A stretch of 47,541 bases of DNA from CAVQUE01 sp046290435 (GTDB lineage: Bacteria; Actinomycetota; Acidimicrobiia; Acidimicrobiales; UBA8592): positions 1 through 47,541 of the forward strand of contig JBKAGO010000008.1 of the NCBI GenBank assembly GCA_046290435.1, in the 5' to 3' direction. Below are positions 15,562-22,919 of this stretch, in pieces (position 1 is the stretch's first letter; the number at the start of each line of letters is the position of its first letter). A model generated the notes under the pieces. The model worked only from the letters and a program-made list of their open reading frames with translations. It was not told where the DNA came from and ran no database searches. Position numbers and translations under genes: made by a program.

Positions 15562-18500
15562 ATGGCTGTGGCTGGTGGGGAGTTGGCGCGAGATCGTCGG
15601 GTGGTGGTGGCGTTGACGGCGCGGGTGGCGACGCTCAAGGGCGCCGATGCGGGCGCCTATTACGTGGAGGCGTTGCCGTCGTACTACCTCGACGCCGGCG
15701 AACCGAAGGGCGTGTGGCATGGCCGCGGCGCCGCCCGCCTCGGTCTCGAGGGCGAGGTCGTCGACGGTGAGTTCTTGCGGGTCATGGCGGGCCAGTACCC
15801 GCACGCGCGTGTTGGTGTGCTTCTGGGTCGGCGGTTCGGCGATGAGTCGGTGCGGGGGTTCGATGTGACGGCGTCGGCGCCGAAGTCGGTGTCGTCGCTG
15901 TTCGCGCTCGGCGATGACCGGACCCGGGCGGTGGTCCTCGCGGCGCATGACGTCGCGGTGGGGGTGATGGTCGACTGGATCGAAGCTCACGCGCACACCC
16001 GCTACCGCATCGGCGGCGAGGTCGCGGTGGTCGACGCGAAAGGGATCATGGCGGCGGCGTTCCGGCAGCACACGTCGCGAGCGTTGGACCCGCAGTTGCA
16101 CACCCATGTCGTGATCGCGAATCGGGTGCTGTCACCCGATGGCCGGTGGTTGGCGCTCGATGCCCGCACTTTGAAGCTCGATCAACGCACCCTGTCCGCG
16201 ATCTATCACGCGACGCTGCGCTGCGAGCTCACGAAGCGGCTCGGGGTGGCGTGGGCGCCGGTCGTGAACGGGATCGCCGAGATCGCCGAAATGCCTGACA
16301 GGGTGCTCGAGGAGTTCTCTGCCCGCACCGGCGACATTCAGCGGCGTCTCGATGTGAAGTTGGACCGGTTCATCGAGGCGTTCGATCGTGACCCGACACC
16401 GCGGGAACGGTGGCGTCTCGAACGCGAAGCGGTGATCGACAGCCGCCCGGCCAAACCCCACGGCGTCGACGCCGACACCCTCCACGACCGGTGGGGCGAC
16501 CGGGTCCGCGGCCTGGGCCTCGAACCGCGACGGGTTGTCGGCCAGGCGACCGGGTGGGTTCGGGCCCGCGAGCTCGGAGCCGACGACATCCGGGCAGTGA
16601 TGCGCCAAGCCGTCGCAGCGCTGGCGGTGAAGCAGTCGACGTGGCGGCCGGCTGAGCTCACCCGCGAGATCGCCGCCGCCATCCCCACCGACGTCCACAT
16701 CGACCCGATCGTGATGGGCGAGTTCCTGGACGAGACGACCCGGATCGCCATCAAGCATCACTGCGTCGACATCTCTCGACCCGTCCCCGACGGCGCCACC
16801 GTCCGCCGCGACGGCCGGCCGGTCACCGAGTCCGTCGCCGATCGGGCCCTCACCACCCCTGCGATCCTCGCCCAGGAAGAACGCCTCCTCGCCTGGGCCG
16901 AACGTCGCATGACCCGCACGAGCATCGACTCCGCCGATGCCGTCGACCGAGCCCGGGTCGAGCTAACCGGCCCGCAAGCCGAGACCGCCGCAGCCGTCGC
17001 CGGCGACGCCGATCTGGTGCTCGTCGTCGGCCCAGCCGGGACCGGCAAGACCACCGCCCTCACACCTGCCGTCGAGCAGCTCCGCACCGAAGGCCGCACC
17101 GTGTTCGGCGTCGCACCCTCTGCCGCAGCCGCCGATGTCCTCGCGTCGGAGACCGGCGTCGCTGCGGACACGATCGACAAGCTCCTCATCGAACACGACC
17201 TCGACAGGCCACCCGATCACCGCTATGACCTTCCGGCGGGGGCGACCGTGATCGTCGACGAGGCCGGCATGGTCAACACAGACCTGCTCGACAAACTCGC
17301 CGCGCTCGCCGACCAGCGGGGTTGGCGGGTTGCGCTGGTGGGTGACCCGATGCAGTTCTCCGCGGTGGGCCGTGGCGGGATGTTCGCTCATCTGATCGAC
17401 ACCCACGGCGCGATCGAACTCGACCAGGTCCACCGGTTCACCAACGCGTGGGAAGCCGACGCGTCGCTACGCCTCCGCTCCGGTGACCCCTCGGTCGCTG
17501 AGGTCTACGACGTTCACGGGCGGCTCCATGGCGGCACCGCCACCCGCATGGAACGCGAAGCCCTCGATGCCTGGCAGGCGGCGCGTGCGCGGGGCGAGAC
17601 GGTGGTGTTGGCGGCGCCGACGAACGAGACGGTCGCCCGACTCAACCATGCCGCGCAGCAACGCCGCATCGCCGCGGGTGAACTCGACACCCGCGGCCGC
17701 GCGCTCGTCGCCTGCGGTTACCGGCTGCATGTCGGTGACGAGATCGCGACCCGCCGTAACCACCGCCAGCTCCGCACCGACCAAGGCCTCATGATCGCCA
17801 ACCGCGACCAGTGGGTCATCGACATCGTGCACCGCAACGGCGACCTGACCGTGTCCGGGCGATCCGGCCGGGTCCGGTTGCCGTCCGATTACGTCCAAGC
17901 CCATGTCGAGCTCGCCTACGCGCAGACCAGCCACGCCACCCAAGGCCGCACCGTGGACCGGTCGATCGTCGTGCTCGACGGCCCGACCGATGTCCGTGGC
18001 CTGTATGTCCCGATGACCCGGGGCCGCCACGCAAACGACGCCTACATCGCCACCAGCGGTCACGACAGCGCCGTCGAGGTGTTCGCGGCGTCGATCACAC
18101 GGAGCTGGATCGACCAGCCCGCCCTCGCCCGCCACGCCGAACTCGCCGGCCAGAACCGCCACCGCCCCGGCACCCTGCCCGCGGCCGAACTCCAGGCACT
18201 GTTCGCCCGGCGAGCCCACCTCACCGACACCCTCGCCCAGCTCCGCAGCGACCTCGACGTTGTTCCGCGGGATCTTCGCCGGGCACGCGACGAGCACCGA
18301 TCAGCCGTCACCGCGCTCGGCGAGTCCCGCAGCCGCCTCCAGGGGGCCTTCGACACCCTCGCCGAACACGACCGGCCATTGCGCAGGCGCGGCCACGAGC
18401 ACGCGATCGCCGACGCCAAACGCACCATCGAGGACCTGCCTGGTCCCATCAGCGAACGCGTTAACCAGATCAGGGTCATCGAGGGCCGCATCGACGACCT

Positions 18501-18903
18501 CGGGAAGCGGCTGGCTCGGGCCCGCGAGCTCGACCAGGGCAAGCCGGCACTGCAGGCCGAGCTGGCTGACATCGACAGCCGCCTCGACGACGACCGCGAC
18601 ATCCGTACCCGCCAGATCCGGCGCACCACCCCCGAACGCATCACCGCGACCCTCGGCGTCCGGCCCGCCGGCGGCGAGACCGCCAAGGCATGGGACATCG
18701 CCGCCGGGCGGCTCGACCAACACCAGAGCGCCTACGGCATCACGAAAGCCCTCGGCCGCACCAAAGGCGCGAAGCCACCCGCCGGCTACGACCACAGCCG
18801 AACCCTCGCCGACACCGACACACGCAACTTCGAACAAGCCATCACCCTCGAACGCCAACGCACCCGCCGACGACAAGGCCCCGCACTCAGAATCGGGCGG
18901 TGA
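15562..18903 (+). CDS. MobF-family conjugative relaxase with helicase domain (TrwC/TraI type)
   Basis: 1113 residues from ATG 15562; the frame is open to 15343 but that part overlaps the Xis-like gene. The relaxase domain (~20-320) has paired tyrosines Y33/Y34 and Y41/Y42, the MobF nicking residues, and the metal-binding His triad in H170..DPQLHTHVV (H180, H182). The helicase domain has Walker A GPAGTGKTTAL (~490), IVDEAGMV, ALVGDPMQFSAVGRGGM and C-terminal TRGRHANDAYIA, as in RecD/TraI. The last ~250 residues are charged and probably coiled coil. It would nick oriT, stay bound to the 5' end and unwind the transferred strand. No coupling protein or T4SS gene is present. oriT is expected near its 5' end, but no clear inverted repeat was picked out there. 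Confidence 0.93.
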   Translation: MAVAGGELARDRRVVVALTARVATLKGADAGAYYVEALPSYYLDAGEPKGVWHGRGAARLGLEGEVVDGEFLRVMAGQYPHARVGVLLGRRFGDESVRGFDVTASAPKSVSSLFALGDDRTRAVVLAAHDVAVGVMVDWIEAHAHTRYRIGGEVAVVDAKGIMAAAFRQHTSRALDPQLHTHVVIANRVLSPDGRWLALDARTLKLDQRTLSAIYHATLRCELTKRLGVAWAPVVNGIAEIAEMPDRVLEEFSARTGDIQRRLDVKLDRFIEAFDRDPTPRERWRLEREAVIDSRPAKPHGVDADTLHDRWGDRVRGLGLEPRRVVGQATGWVRARELGADDIRAVMRQAVAALAVKQSTWRPAELTREIAAAIPTDVHIDPIVMGEFLDETTRIAIKHHCVDISRPVPDGATVRRDGRPVTESVADRALTTPAILAQEERLLAWAERRMTRTSIDSADAVDRARVELTGPQAETAAAVAGDADLVLVVGPAGTGKTTALTPAVEQLRTEGRTVFGVAPSAAAADVLASETGVAADTIDKLLIEHDLDRPPDHRYDLPAGATVIVDEAGMVNTDLLDKLAALADQRGWRVALVGDPMQFSAVGRGGMFAHLIDTHGAIELDQVHRFTNAWEADASLRLRSGDPSVAEVYDVHGRLHGGTATRMEREALDAWQAARARGETVVLAAPTNETVARLNHAAQQRRIAAGELDTRGRALVACGYRLHVGDEIATRRNHRQLRTDQGLMIANRDQWVIDIVHRNGDLTVSGRSGRVRLPSDYVQAHVELAYAQTSHATQGRTVDRSIVVLDGPTDVRGLYVPMTRGRHANDAYIATSGHDSAVEVFAASITRSWIDQPALARHAELAGQNRHRPGTLPAAELQALFARRAHLTDTLAQLRSDLDVVPRDLRRARDEHRSAVTALGESRSRLQGAFDTLAEHDRPLRRRGHEHAIADAKRTIEDLPGPISERVNQIRVIEGRIDDLGKRLARARELDQGKPALQAELADIDSRLDDDRDIRTRQIRRTTPERITATLGVRPAGGETAKAWDIAAGRLDQHQSAYGITKALGRTKGAKPPAGYDHSRTLADTDTRNFEQAITLERQRTRRRQGPALRIGR

Positions 18904-18996
18904 AGGCGTCGCGACGTCGTCGGACCGACGTCGTGGGCCAGTCGCATGAGCGGCGCTGGCACGGTGCTGCGGGCCCTTCACTGAGGCGGCGTGACG

Positions 18997-19050
18997 CTGG
19001 CGCAACAACCGGCTGCGCTCAGCCCGATCGAGCCGCTCCGGTGGGGTTGA
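18997..19050 (+). pseudogene. C-terminal remnant of a DUF4160 gene (copy 1)
   Basis: LAQQPAALSPIEPLRWG-stop matches the end of DUF4160 proteins, which normally precede DUF2442 genes. The related copy at 20733-20855 ends PIEPLR at TAG; here the TAG has become TGG and the frame runs two codons further. Confidence 0.55.
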
Positions 19051-19053
19051 GCG

Positions 19054-19347
19054 GTGGCCATGGTTCGAGTTGCATCAGTCGAGTCGGTCGATGCCCAGGT
19101 TCTGCGCGTCGTGTTCACCGACGGACTCGTCCGCGAGCTCGACTTCGCCTCGTGCAATGCCGGCGTCTTTGCGGCGCTCGACGACGACGACACCTTCGCC
19201 GCCGTGAGCGTCGATCCCGTCGCGGGCACGATCAGCTTCCCCGGGGGCATTGACTTCGACCCTGATGTCCTCCACGGCGATGCTGCCGCAGCGTCACGGC
19301 ATCAGCCGGTGCTGGTGCGTGAGTACCGGCTCGAACACACCAGCTGA
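19054..19347 (+). CDS. DUF2442 domain protein (copy 1)
   Basis: 97 residues. The core FTDGLVRELDFASCNAGVFA, a D-rich turn, VSVDPVAGTISFPGGIDFDP and DVLHGD is a standard DUF2442 domain, a small family usually encoded after DUF4160 and often found in toxin-antitoxin-like neighbourhoods. GTG 19054 is chosen because copy 2 at 20865 uses the aligned GTG and lacks the ATG at 19060. The -10 position aligned with copy 2 reads TGGGGT instead of TAGGGT, so this copy may be poorly transcribed. The intact upstream partner is lost. Confidence 0.82.
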   Translation: MAMVRVASVESVDAQVLRVVFTDGLVRELDFASCNAGVFAALDDDDTFAAVSVDPVAGTISFPGGIDFDPDVLHGDAAAASRHQPVLVREYRLEHTS

Positions 19348-19475
19348 CCCCGGCGCGCGATCCCTGCTCGCCGCGTCCCCGGATGCCAGAGCGGAGCCCT
19401 CCGGCATCCAAGAATCCACCCAGCACTTTCACCGGACTGCGTGCTCTACCACTGTCCAGCACTCCGAGCCGCCGG

Positions 19476-19481
19476 TACAGT
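19476..19481 (+). promoter_or_regulatory. -10 box of leaderless vapBC promoter
   Basis: TACAGT ends 7 nt before the VapB-like ATG at 19489. Confidence 0.5.
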
Positions 19482-19488
19482 TGTCGAC

Positions 19489-19719
19489 ATGAGCATCACG
19501 CTCGATCTTCCAGATGAGGCACTCGTCCGGCTTCGCGCCGAAGCGGCTCGGCGAAAGATGACCCTCGAAGCTCTCATTGCCGAGCTGGCCGATGCGCTGC
19601 CTTCGGAGGACGAGCTGGAGTCGTTCATCGGCTGTGGTGCTTCCGGCGACACCGAGCCCCTCGACATCCATCGGGAGCGATCCGGGCTCGCTGCGCGCAG
19701 GAACGCAGCCACCGCCTGA
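19489..19719 (+). CDS. vapB: VapB-type antitoxin
   Basis: 76 residues. MSITLDLPDEALVRLRAEAA then RRKMTLEALIAELADALPSE is a ribbon-helix-helix-like DNA-binding N-terminus; the acidic tail (EDELESFIGCGASGDTEPLD) would cover the toxin active site. It lies 9 nt before the PIN-domain toxin. The pair probably represses its own promoter, whose -10 box is leaderless. Confidence 0.82.
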   Translation: MSITLDLPDEALVRLRAEAARRKMTLEALIAELADALPSEDELESFIGCGASGDTEPLDIHRERSGLAARRNAATA

Positions 19720-19728
19720 GTTCGACCA

Positions 19729-20133
19729 TTGTTGATCGACACGGGCGTCTTCATCTCGGCGGCCGATCGCCACGAGCCCCATCACGACGAATGCGCCCAG
19801 CTGCTGCGCACGCATCGCGATCTGCGCGTCACAGCGCCGGTGATCCCCGAGACGGCCTGGCTGCTCGAGGATCGCTTGGGACCCGAGGCTGAGGTGCGCT
19901 TCCTTCGATTCGTCACGAGCGACCGGATCGGGATCGTCGACGCGACACGGGCGGACTATGACAGGTCCATCGAGCTGATCGGGCTCTACGCCGACCTCGG
20001 GCTCGGATTCGTCGATGCCTCCGTGATCGCGATTGCGGAACGACTCGGGATCTCCACGATCGCAACGCTCAACCGCCGGGACTTCGCCGTGGTGCGGCCC
20101 GCTCACGTCGATGCGTTCGACCTGGTGCCCTGA
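19729..20133 (+). CDS. vapC: VapC-type toxin, PIN-domain ribonuclease
   Basis: 134 residues from TTG 19729 (or TTG 19732), since LIDTGVF must lie at the extreme N-terminus. PIN acidic residues D4 (LIDTGVF), E41 (IPETAWLL) and D96 (GFVDASVIAIAERLG) are intact, so it could cleave RNA with Mg2+. Pairs with the antitoxin 9 nt upstream. Its place close to the right att suggests that it stabilises the element against loss. The older, degraded element remnant downstream has no VapBC between DUF2442 and its att copy. Confidence 0.88.
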   Translation: MLIDTGVFISAADRHEPHHDECAQLLRTHRDLRVTAPVIPETAWLLEDRLGPEAEVRFLRFVTSDRIGIVDATRADYDRSIELIGLYADLGLGFVDASVIAIAERLGISTIATLNRRDFAVVRPAHVDAFDLVP

Positions 20134-20164
20134 CTCCCTACAGTCGCGAGCCTTTGGATCGTCC

Positions 20165-20185
20165 ATCCAAGAATCCATCCAACAT
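20165..20185 (+). repeat. ATCCAA-type repeats beside attR
   Basis: ATCCAAGAA (20165) and ATCCAACAT (20177), 12 bp apart, mirror the twin words beside attL. Degraded versions with the same CATCCAAGAATCC core occur near 19408 and 20738. Candidate right arm-type integrase sites. Confidence 0.45.
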
Positions 20186-20288
20186 TTTCACCGGATCGGG
20201 GTGGATTGTGCCGGACCGGTTGGACTTGGTCTCGGACAAAAGCCCTGCTCAGCGGCACTATCCGGACGCCGCTGGACGCGGGAAACCC

Positions 20289-20359
20289 GACTCATAATCC
20301 CTGGGTCGCGGGTTCGATCCCCGCCAGGCCCACCACCCGTGACCAGCACAAACGCACTC
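20289..20359 (+). repeat. Right attachment repeat (attR or internal attachment site)
   Basis: 71 bp identical to 10311-10381. It contains only the 3' half of the tRNA (no D arm or 5' acceptor strand), so it is not a functional tRNA gene. A diverged third copy lies 934 bp further on. Confidence 0.93.
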
Positions 20360-20732
20360 AGCCTTGCCTGCCGTCTGGCATGGCCGATTGTGGGATCTTC
20401 GGATCTGAGGGGGGTCTGAGGCTGGGGGGCGAGGTCCGCGACGACTGGCACACCGTGAACGACACGGTCATCGCCTGGGGCGAAGCCCTACTCGCCGCGG
20501 ACACGACACGGATCGGGGCGTGCACTGCGTTGGCGGTGCTGCCGCCGATTGGACAGTCGAGGTCGATTCTGAATCAAAGGAGCGGCTCGAGCGGCTCATC
20601 GGCGGCTGGTGATCGTTGCCTCCCCAGCGATGCGGCAGTGCGTCTTGCCAGGCCTTGGACTGCATATGCAACGACCGGGATCGAGGAAGTCAGCGATGCG
20701 GAGTGGGACGCCTTCGTTGCTGCGCTCGTCCT
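20360..20732 (+). other. Decayed sequence between attR and the second DUF4160/DUF2442 block
   Basis: No intact gene. Short protein-like pieces appear in different frames: RDDWHTVNDTVIAWGEALLA (from about 20430), DWTVEVDSESKERLERLIGG ending at TGA near 20612, and TTGIEEVSDAEWDAFVAALV (from about 20674). They suggest frameshifted gene remnants of unknown family, consistent with an older element in decay. Confidence 0.4.
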
Positions 20733-20855
20733 CCGGCATTCAAGAATCCTGCGCAATTGATCGAGCAGTGGCGTGTCGAGCACGAAGCAGCGCTGCGGGA
20801 GAACTGGGCGCTGGCGCAACCGGCTGCGCTCAGCCCGATCGAGCCGCTCCGGTAG
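20733..20855 (+). pseudogene. C-terminal part of a DUF4160 gene (copy 2)
   Basis: AQLIEQWRVEHEAALRENWA followed by LSPIEPLR and TAG is the last third of a DUF4160 protein. The N-terminal part (with the usual H-rich motif) is not found upstream in this frame. It precedes the DUF2442 copy by 9 nt, the normal order of this gene pair. Confidence 0.65.
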
Positions 20856-20858
20856 GGT
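20853..20858 (+). promoter_or_regulatory. -10 box before DUF2442 copy 2
   Basis: TAGGGT lies 6 nt before GTG 20865 and its TAG is also the stop codon of the DUF4160 remnant. In copy 1 the same place reads TGGGGT. Confidence 0.45.
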
Positions 20859-20864
20859 CGAGCG

Positions 20865-21149
20865 GTGGCCTTGGTTCGAGTTGCAGCAGTCGAGTCGGTC
20901 GATGCGCGAGTTCTGGGCGTCGTGTTCACCGACGGACTCGTCCGTGAGCTCGACTTCGCCTCGTGCAACGCCGGCGTCTTCGCTGCGCTCGACGACGACA
21001 CCTTCGCCGCCGTGAGCGTCGATCCCGTCGCCGGCACGATCAGCTTTCCCGGGGGAATCGACTTCGACCGCGATGTCCTTCACGGCGACGCTCCGGCAGC
21101 GTCACGGCATCAGCCGGTGCTGATCCGTCAGTACCGGCTCGAACACTGA
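20865..21149 (+). CDS. DUF2442 domain protein (copy 2)
   Basis: 94 residues, closely related to copy 1 at 19054 (few substitutions, one Asp fewer in the acidic turn, different C-terminal end: IRQYRLEH). GTG start. Frame and domain are complete, so this copy may be functional although its DUF4160 partner is truncated. The shared block extends from 20810 to about 21172 and equals 18996 to about 19370, showing a duplication or two related elements. Confidence 0.8.
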   Translation: MALVRVAAVESVDARVLGVVFTDGLVRELDFASCNAGVFAALDDDTFAAVSVDPVAGTISFPGGIDFDRDVLHGDAPAASRHQPVLIRQYRLEH

Positions 21150-21222
21150 TCTGTGCGGGCGATCCCTGCTCGTGGGCAAAGCCGTTCTCGCCGGCACTAA
21201 CGCGGTTGGACGCAGGAACCCC

Positions 21223-21285
21223 GACTCATGATCTCTGGGTCGCGGGTTCGATCGCGCGGGGTCAACTACCCGTGACCAGCACAAA
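21223..21285 (+). repeat. Third, degraded att copy
   Basis: GACTCATGATCTCTGGGTCG and the following GCGGGTTCGAT match the tRNA-Met half in attL/attR with substitutions; the middle is scrambled, and the end (ACCCGTGACCAGCACAAA) matches again. The ~60 bp before it (from about 21178) also resemble the 60 bp before attR (from about 20236). It marks the outer end of an older element in the same tRNA. Confidence 0.75.
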
Positions 21286-21412
21286 TGGGCCAGGGGGTCG
21301 GCCGAGTCCCGTTGATCGGCTGTGTGTCCGGCCGCGTCGCTCACGCCGGTGGGAATTCGGTTCGGTCGATGGTCCGCCATCTCGGTGCAGCGCGCTCCGG
21401 GCGTCGGGAACC

Positions 21413-21424
21413 GTTACATGTAAC
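21413..21424. promoter_or_regulatory. Palindromic operator of mazEF
   Basis: GTTACATGTAAC is a perfect 12-bp palindrome 9 nt before mazE and overlaps the -10 box. A self-repression site for MazE/MazEF is the natural reading. Confidence 0.6.
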
Positions 21425-21426
21425 AT
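21421..21426 (+). promoter_or_regulatory. -10 box of leaderless mazEF promoter
   Basis: TAACAT ends 7 nt before ATG 21434 and shares four bases with the palindrome 21413-21424. Confidence 0.5.
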
Positions 21427-21433
21427 TGCCGGC

Positions 21434-21655
21434 ATGGCAGAGGCTCAGCGTGATCCAGGCGTGAACGACCGAGTGCGCGACTATCGGGCGCGCATGCGCG
21501 AGCAGGGGATGCGGCCGATCCAGCTCTGGGTGGCGGACGTACGTGCGCCCGGCTTCGCAGATGAGGCCCATCGACAGTCTGCGGCAGTGGCGGCCAGTGA
21601 TCACGCGCGCGACGATCAGGACTTCATCGACGTGCTCAGCCTCGATGACGAATGA
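21434..21655 (+). CDS. mazE: MazE-family antitoxin (DUF3018 type)
   Basis: 73 residues. VNDRVRDYRARMREQGMRPI then QLWVADVRAPGFADEAHRQS is the hallmark of DUF3018/MazE antitoxins of this class, with an acidic C-terminus (DDQDFIDVLSLDDE) that binds the toxin. ATG overlaps nothing upstream; its stop overlaps the mazF ATG (ATGA), giving coupled translation. A palindromic operator overlaps its promoter. Confidence 0.88.
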   Translation: MAEAQRDPGVNDRVRDYRARMREQGMRPIQLWVADVRAPGFADEAHRQSAAVAASDHARDDQDFIDVLSLDDE

Positions 21656-21984
21656 GACGTGGCGAGATCTGGACCGCCGCCGCAGGCAGTGGCTATGCGG
21701 GGAAGCCCAGACCGGTCGTCATCGTCCAGGACGACCGTTTCGACGCGACTGACTCGGTCACGGTGTGTGCATTCACGACCGATCAGACGGAGGCGCCGTT
21801 GCTGCGCCTGGTGGTGATGCCCGATGACCGCAACGGCCTGCGTGAACCGTGCAGCCTGATGGTGGACAAGGTCACGACGGTGCCTCGCCGCAAGCTCGGT
21901 GAACGGATCGGACGATTGGCAGACGAGGACATGGTTCGTCTCGGCCGCGCCGTGGTGGTGTTCTTCGGTCTCGCAGGGAGTTGA
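21652..21984 (+). CDS. mazF: MazF-type mRNA interferase toxin
   Basis: 110 residues of the PemK/MazF fold: MRRGEIWTAAAGSGYAGKPR then PVVIVQDD, and the conserved CSLMVDKVTTVPRRKLGERI. It would cleave mRNA at short specific sites when the antitoxin is degraded. ATGA overlap with mazE. The pair lies just outside the third att copy, so it may be a chromosomal neighbour or cargo of the older element. Confidence 0.92.
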   Translation: MRRGEIWTAAAGSGYAGKPRPVVIVQDDRFDATDSVTVCAFTTDQTEAPLLRLVVMPDDRNGLREPCSLMVDKVTTVPRRKLGERIGRLADEDMVRLGRAVVVFFGLAGS

Positions 21985-22097
21985 CCCACGGGCGACACGA
22001 CGGTCGGTGTGACAGTTGTTGCGGGCGGGTCGGTGCGACGACGACGATGGGCTCTCGCCCGGTGTCGTGGACCTGGCCTGACGAAGCGAGGTTCGAG

Positions 22098-22874
22098 ATG
22101 AGGCGAGTGATCTGCTGGACGGTGGCGTTGCTCATGGTGGCAGCCGCCGCGGGACCGGCAACGGCCCATGCGGGATCCCCGATCGTGCCGGAGTCGACCG
22201 AGAAGCAGGTGGCGGGTGACGTCGGCGCAGTCATCCGTCATCCACCACGTCCGATCGTGCGTCAGTTGAGGCGCGTGTTGCCGGTCCTGGGCGATCTCCC
22301 GTCGCCGGCGATAGCCCTGCGCGGGGTGCCCTTTTTCGCTGTGCCTCCGTGCCCGGAGGTTCGGCCTGCAGGGCCCACTCCGCGCGCGAAGGTCGCCCGG
22401 TCGTTCTTCATCGAACCCGACCAGGCCGGTGGGTCACAGGTGGCCCCGTCCGTTCTGGTGACTCAGGTGCTGGCCTACCGGACTCCAGGCCAAGCCAGCG
22501 AGGCGCTGGCGGCATGGTTCCAGGAGACGGCGATCGACTGCCCGCGGTATCGCTCCGACGAGTTCTACGGCGCCGAGCTGGAGGGGGGACTGACCTTGGT
22601 CGTGACGAACCAGCCCACCGACGCCCCGGTTCGCCTGGGGCAGGAGCAGCGTGCGATCCGCACTCGCGCCGTCATCAGGGGTAAGGCCCTTCGAGTCGAG
22701 GTCACCGATGGGGTCGGCGTTGTCTATCGACATGGCCGCTATCTGTTGTTCGTGGAGTCCGCCGGCATGTTCGGATCGGAGCCTGCGGGTCCGCGGCCGG
22801 ACTTCCGGTTGCTGGGCACTATCGCCGAGGCGATGTTCGACCGGATCGAGGAACTCCCGGGGCCTGTCGGCTGA
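22098..22874 (+). CDS. Secreted protein of unknown function
   Basis: 258 residues from ATG 22098 with a clear signal peptide (MRRVICWTVALLMVAAAAGP then ATAHA); the open frame upstream to 21981 would bury the signal. The mature protein has paired Cys (PPCPEV; DCPRYR) that could form a disulfide, and strands such as VLVTQVLAYRTPGQASEAL and GRYLLFVESAGMFG. The layout vaguely resembles mycobacterial extracellular sensor domains of the PknH type, but this is a weak impression. It stands alone between mazEF and a flavoprotein gene. Confidence 0.65.
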   Translation: MRRVICWTVALLMVAAAAGPATAHAGSPIVPESTEKQVAGDVGAVIRHPPRPIVRQLRRVLPVLGDLPSPAIALRGVPFFAVPPCPEVRPAGPTPRAKVARSFFIEPDQAGGSQVAPSVLVTQVLAYRTPGQASEALAAWFQETAIDCPRYRSDEFYGAELEGGLTLVVTNQPTDAPVRLGQEQRAIRTRAVIRGKALRVEVTDGVGVVYRHGRYLLFVESAGMFGSEPAGPRPDFRLLGTIAEAMFDRIEELPGPVG

Positions 22875-22906
22875 ACCGGCCGGCGGGCGCGCCTGCCGTC
22901 CGCCGT

Positions 22907-22912
22907 TAGGCT
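22907..22912 (+). promoter_or_regulatory. -10 box of leaderless promoter for the flavoprotein gene
   Basis: TAGGCT ends 7 nt before ATG 22920. No ribosome binding site is visible. Confidence 0.55.
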
Positions 22913-22919
22913 CCGTCCG

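Larger units (their letters stand above)
10311..20359 (+). mobile_element. Integrative mobilizable element in tRNA-Met, about 10 kb
   Basis: The 71-bp repeats at 10311-10381 and 20289-20359 are identical and include the tRNA 3' half, so insertion leaves the tRNA intact. Inside, in order: integrase, IS256 remnant, small unrecognised genes, BTAD gene fragments, an excisionase-like protein, MobF relaxase-helicase, DUF4160/DUF2442 remnants and VapBC. No type IV secretion, coupling protein, replication or phage structural gene is visible, which argues for a mobilizable element rather than a self-transmissible one or a prophage. The 12.2-14.3 kb part has clearly lower GC than the host genes. Confidence 0.9.

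Noticed and set aside
20289..20359. A second tRNA-Met gene
   Set aside because: Only the 3' half of the tRNA is present; no D arm or 5' acceptor strand. It is an att repeat.
10311..20359. Prophage
   Set aside because: Integrase and excisionase-like genes are present but there is no terminase, portal, capsid, tail or lysis gene; the large gene is a conjugative relaxase.
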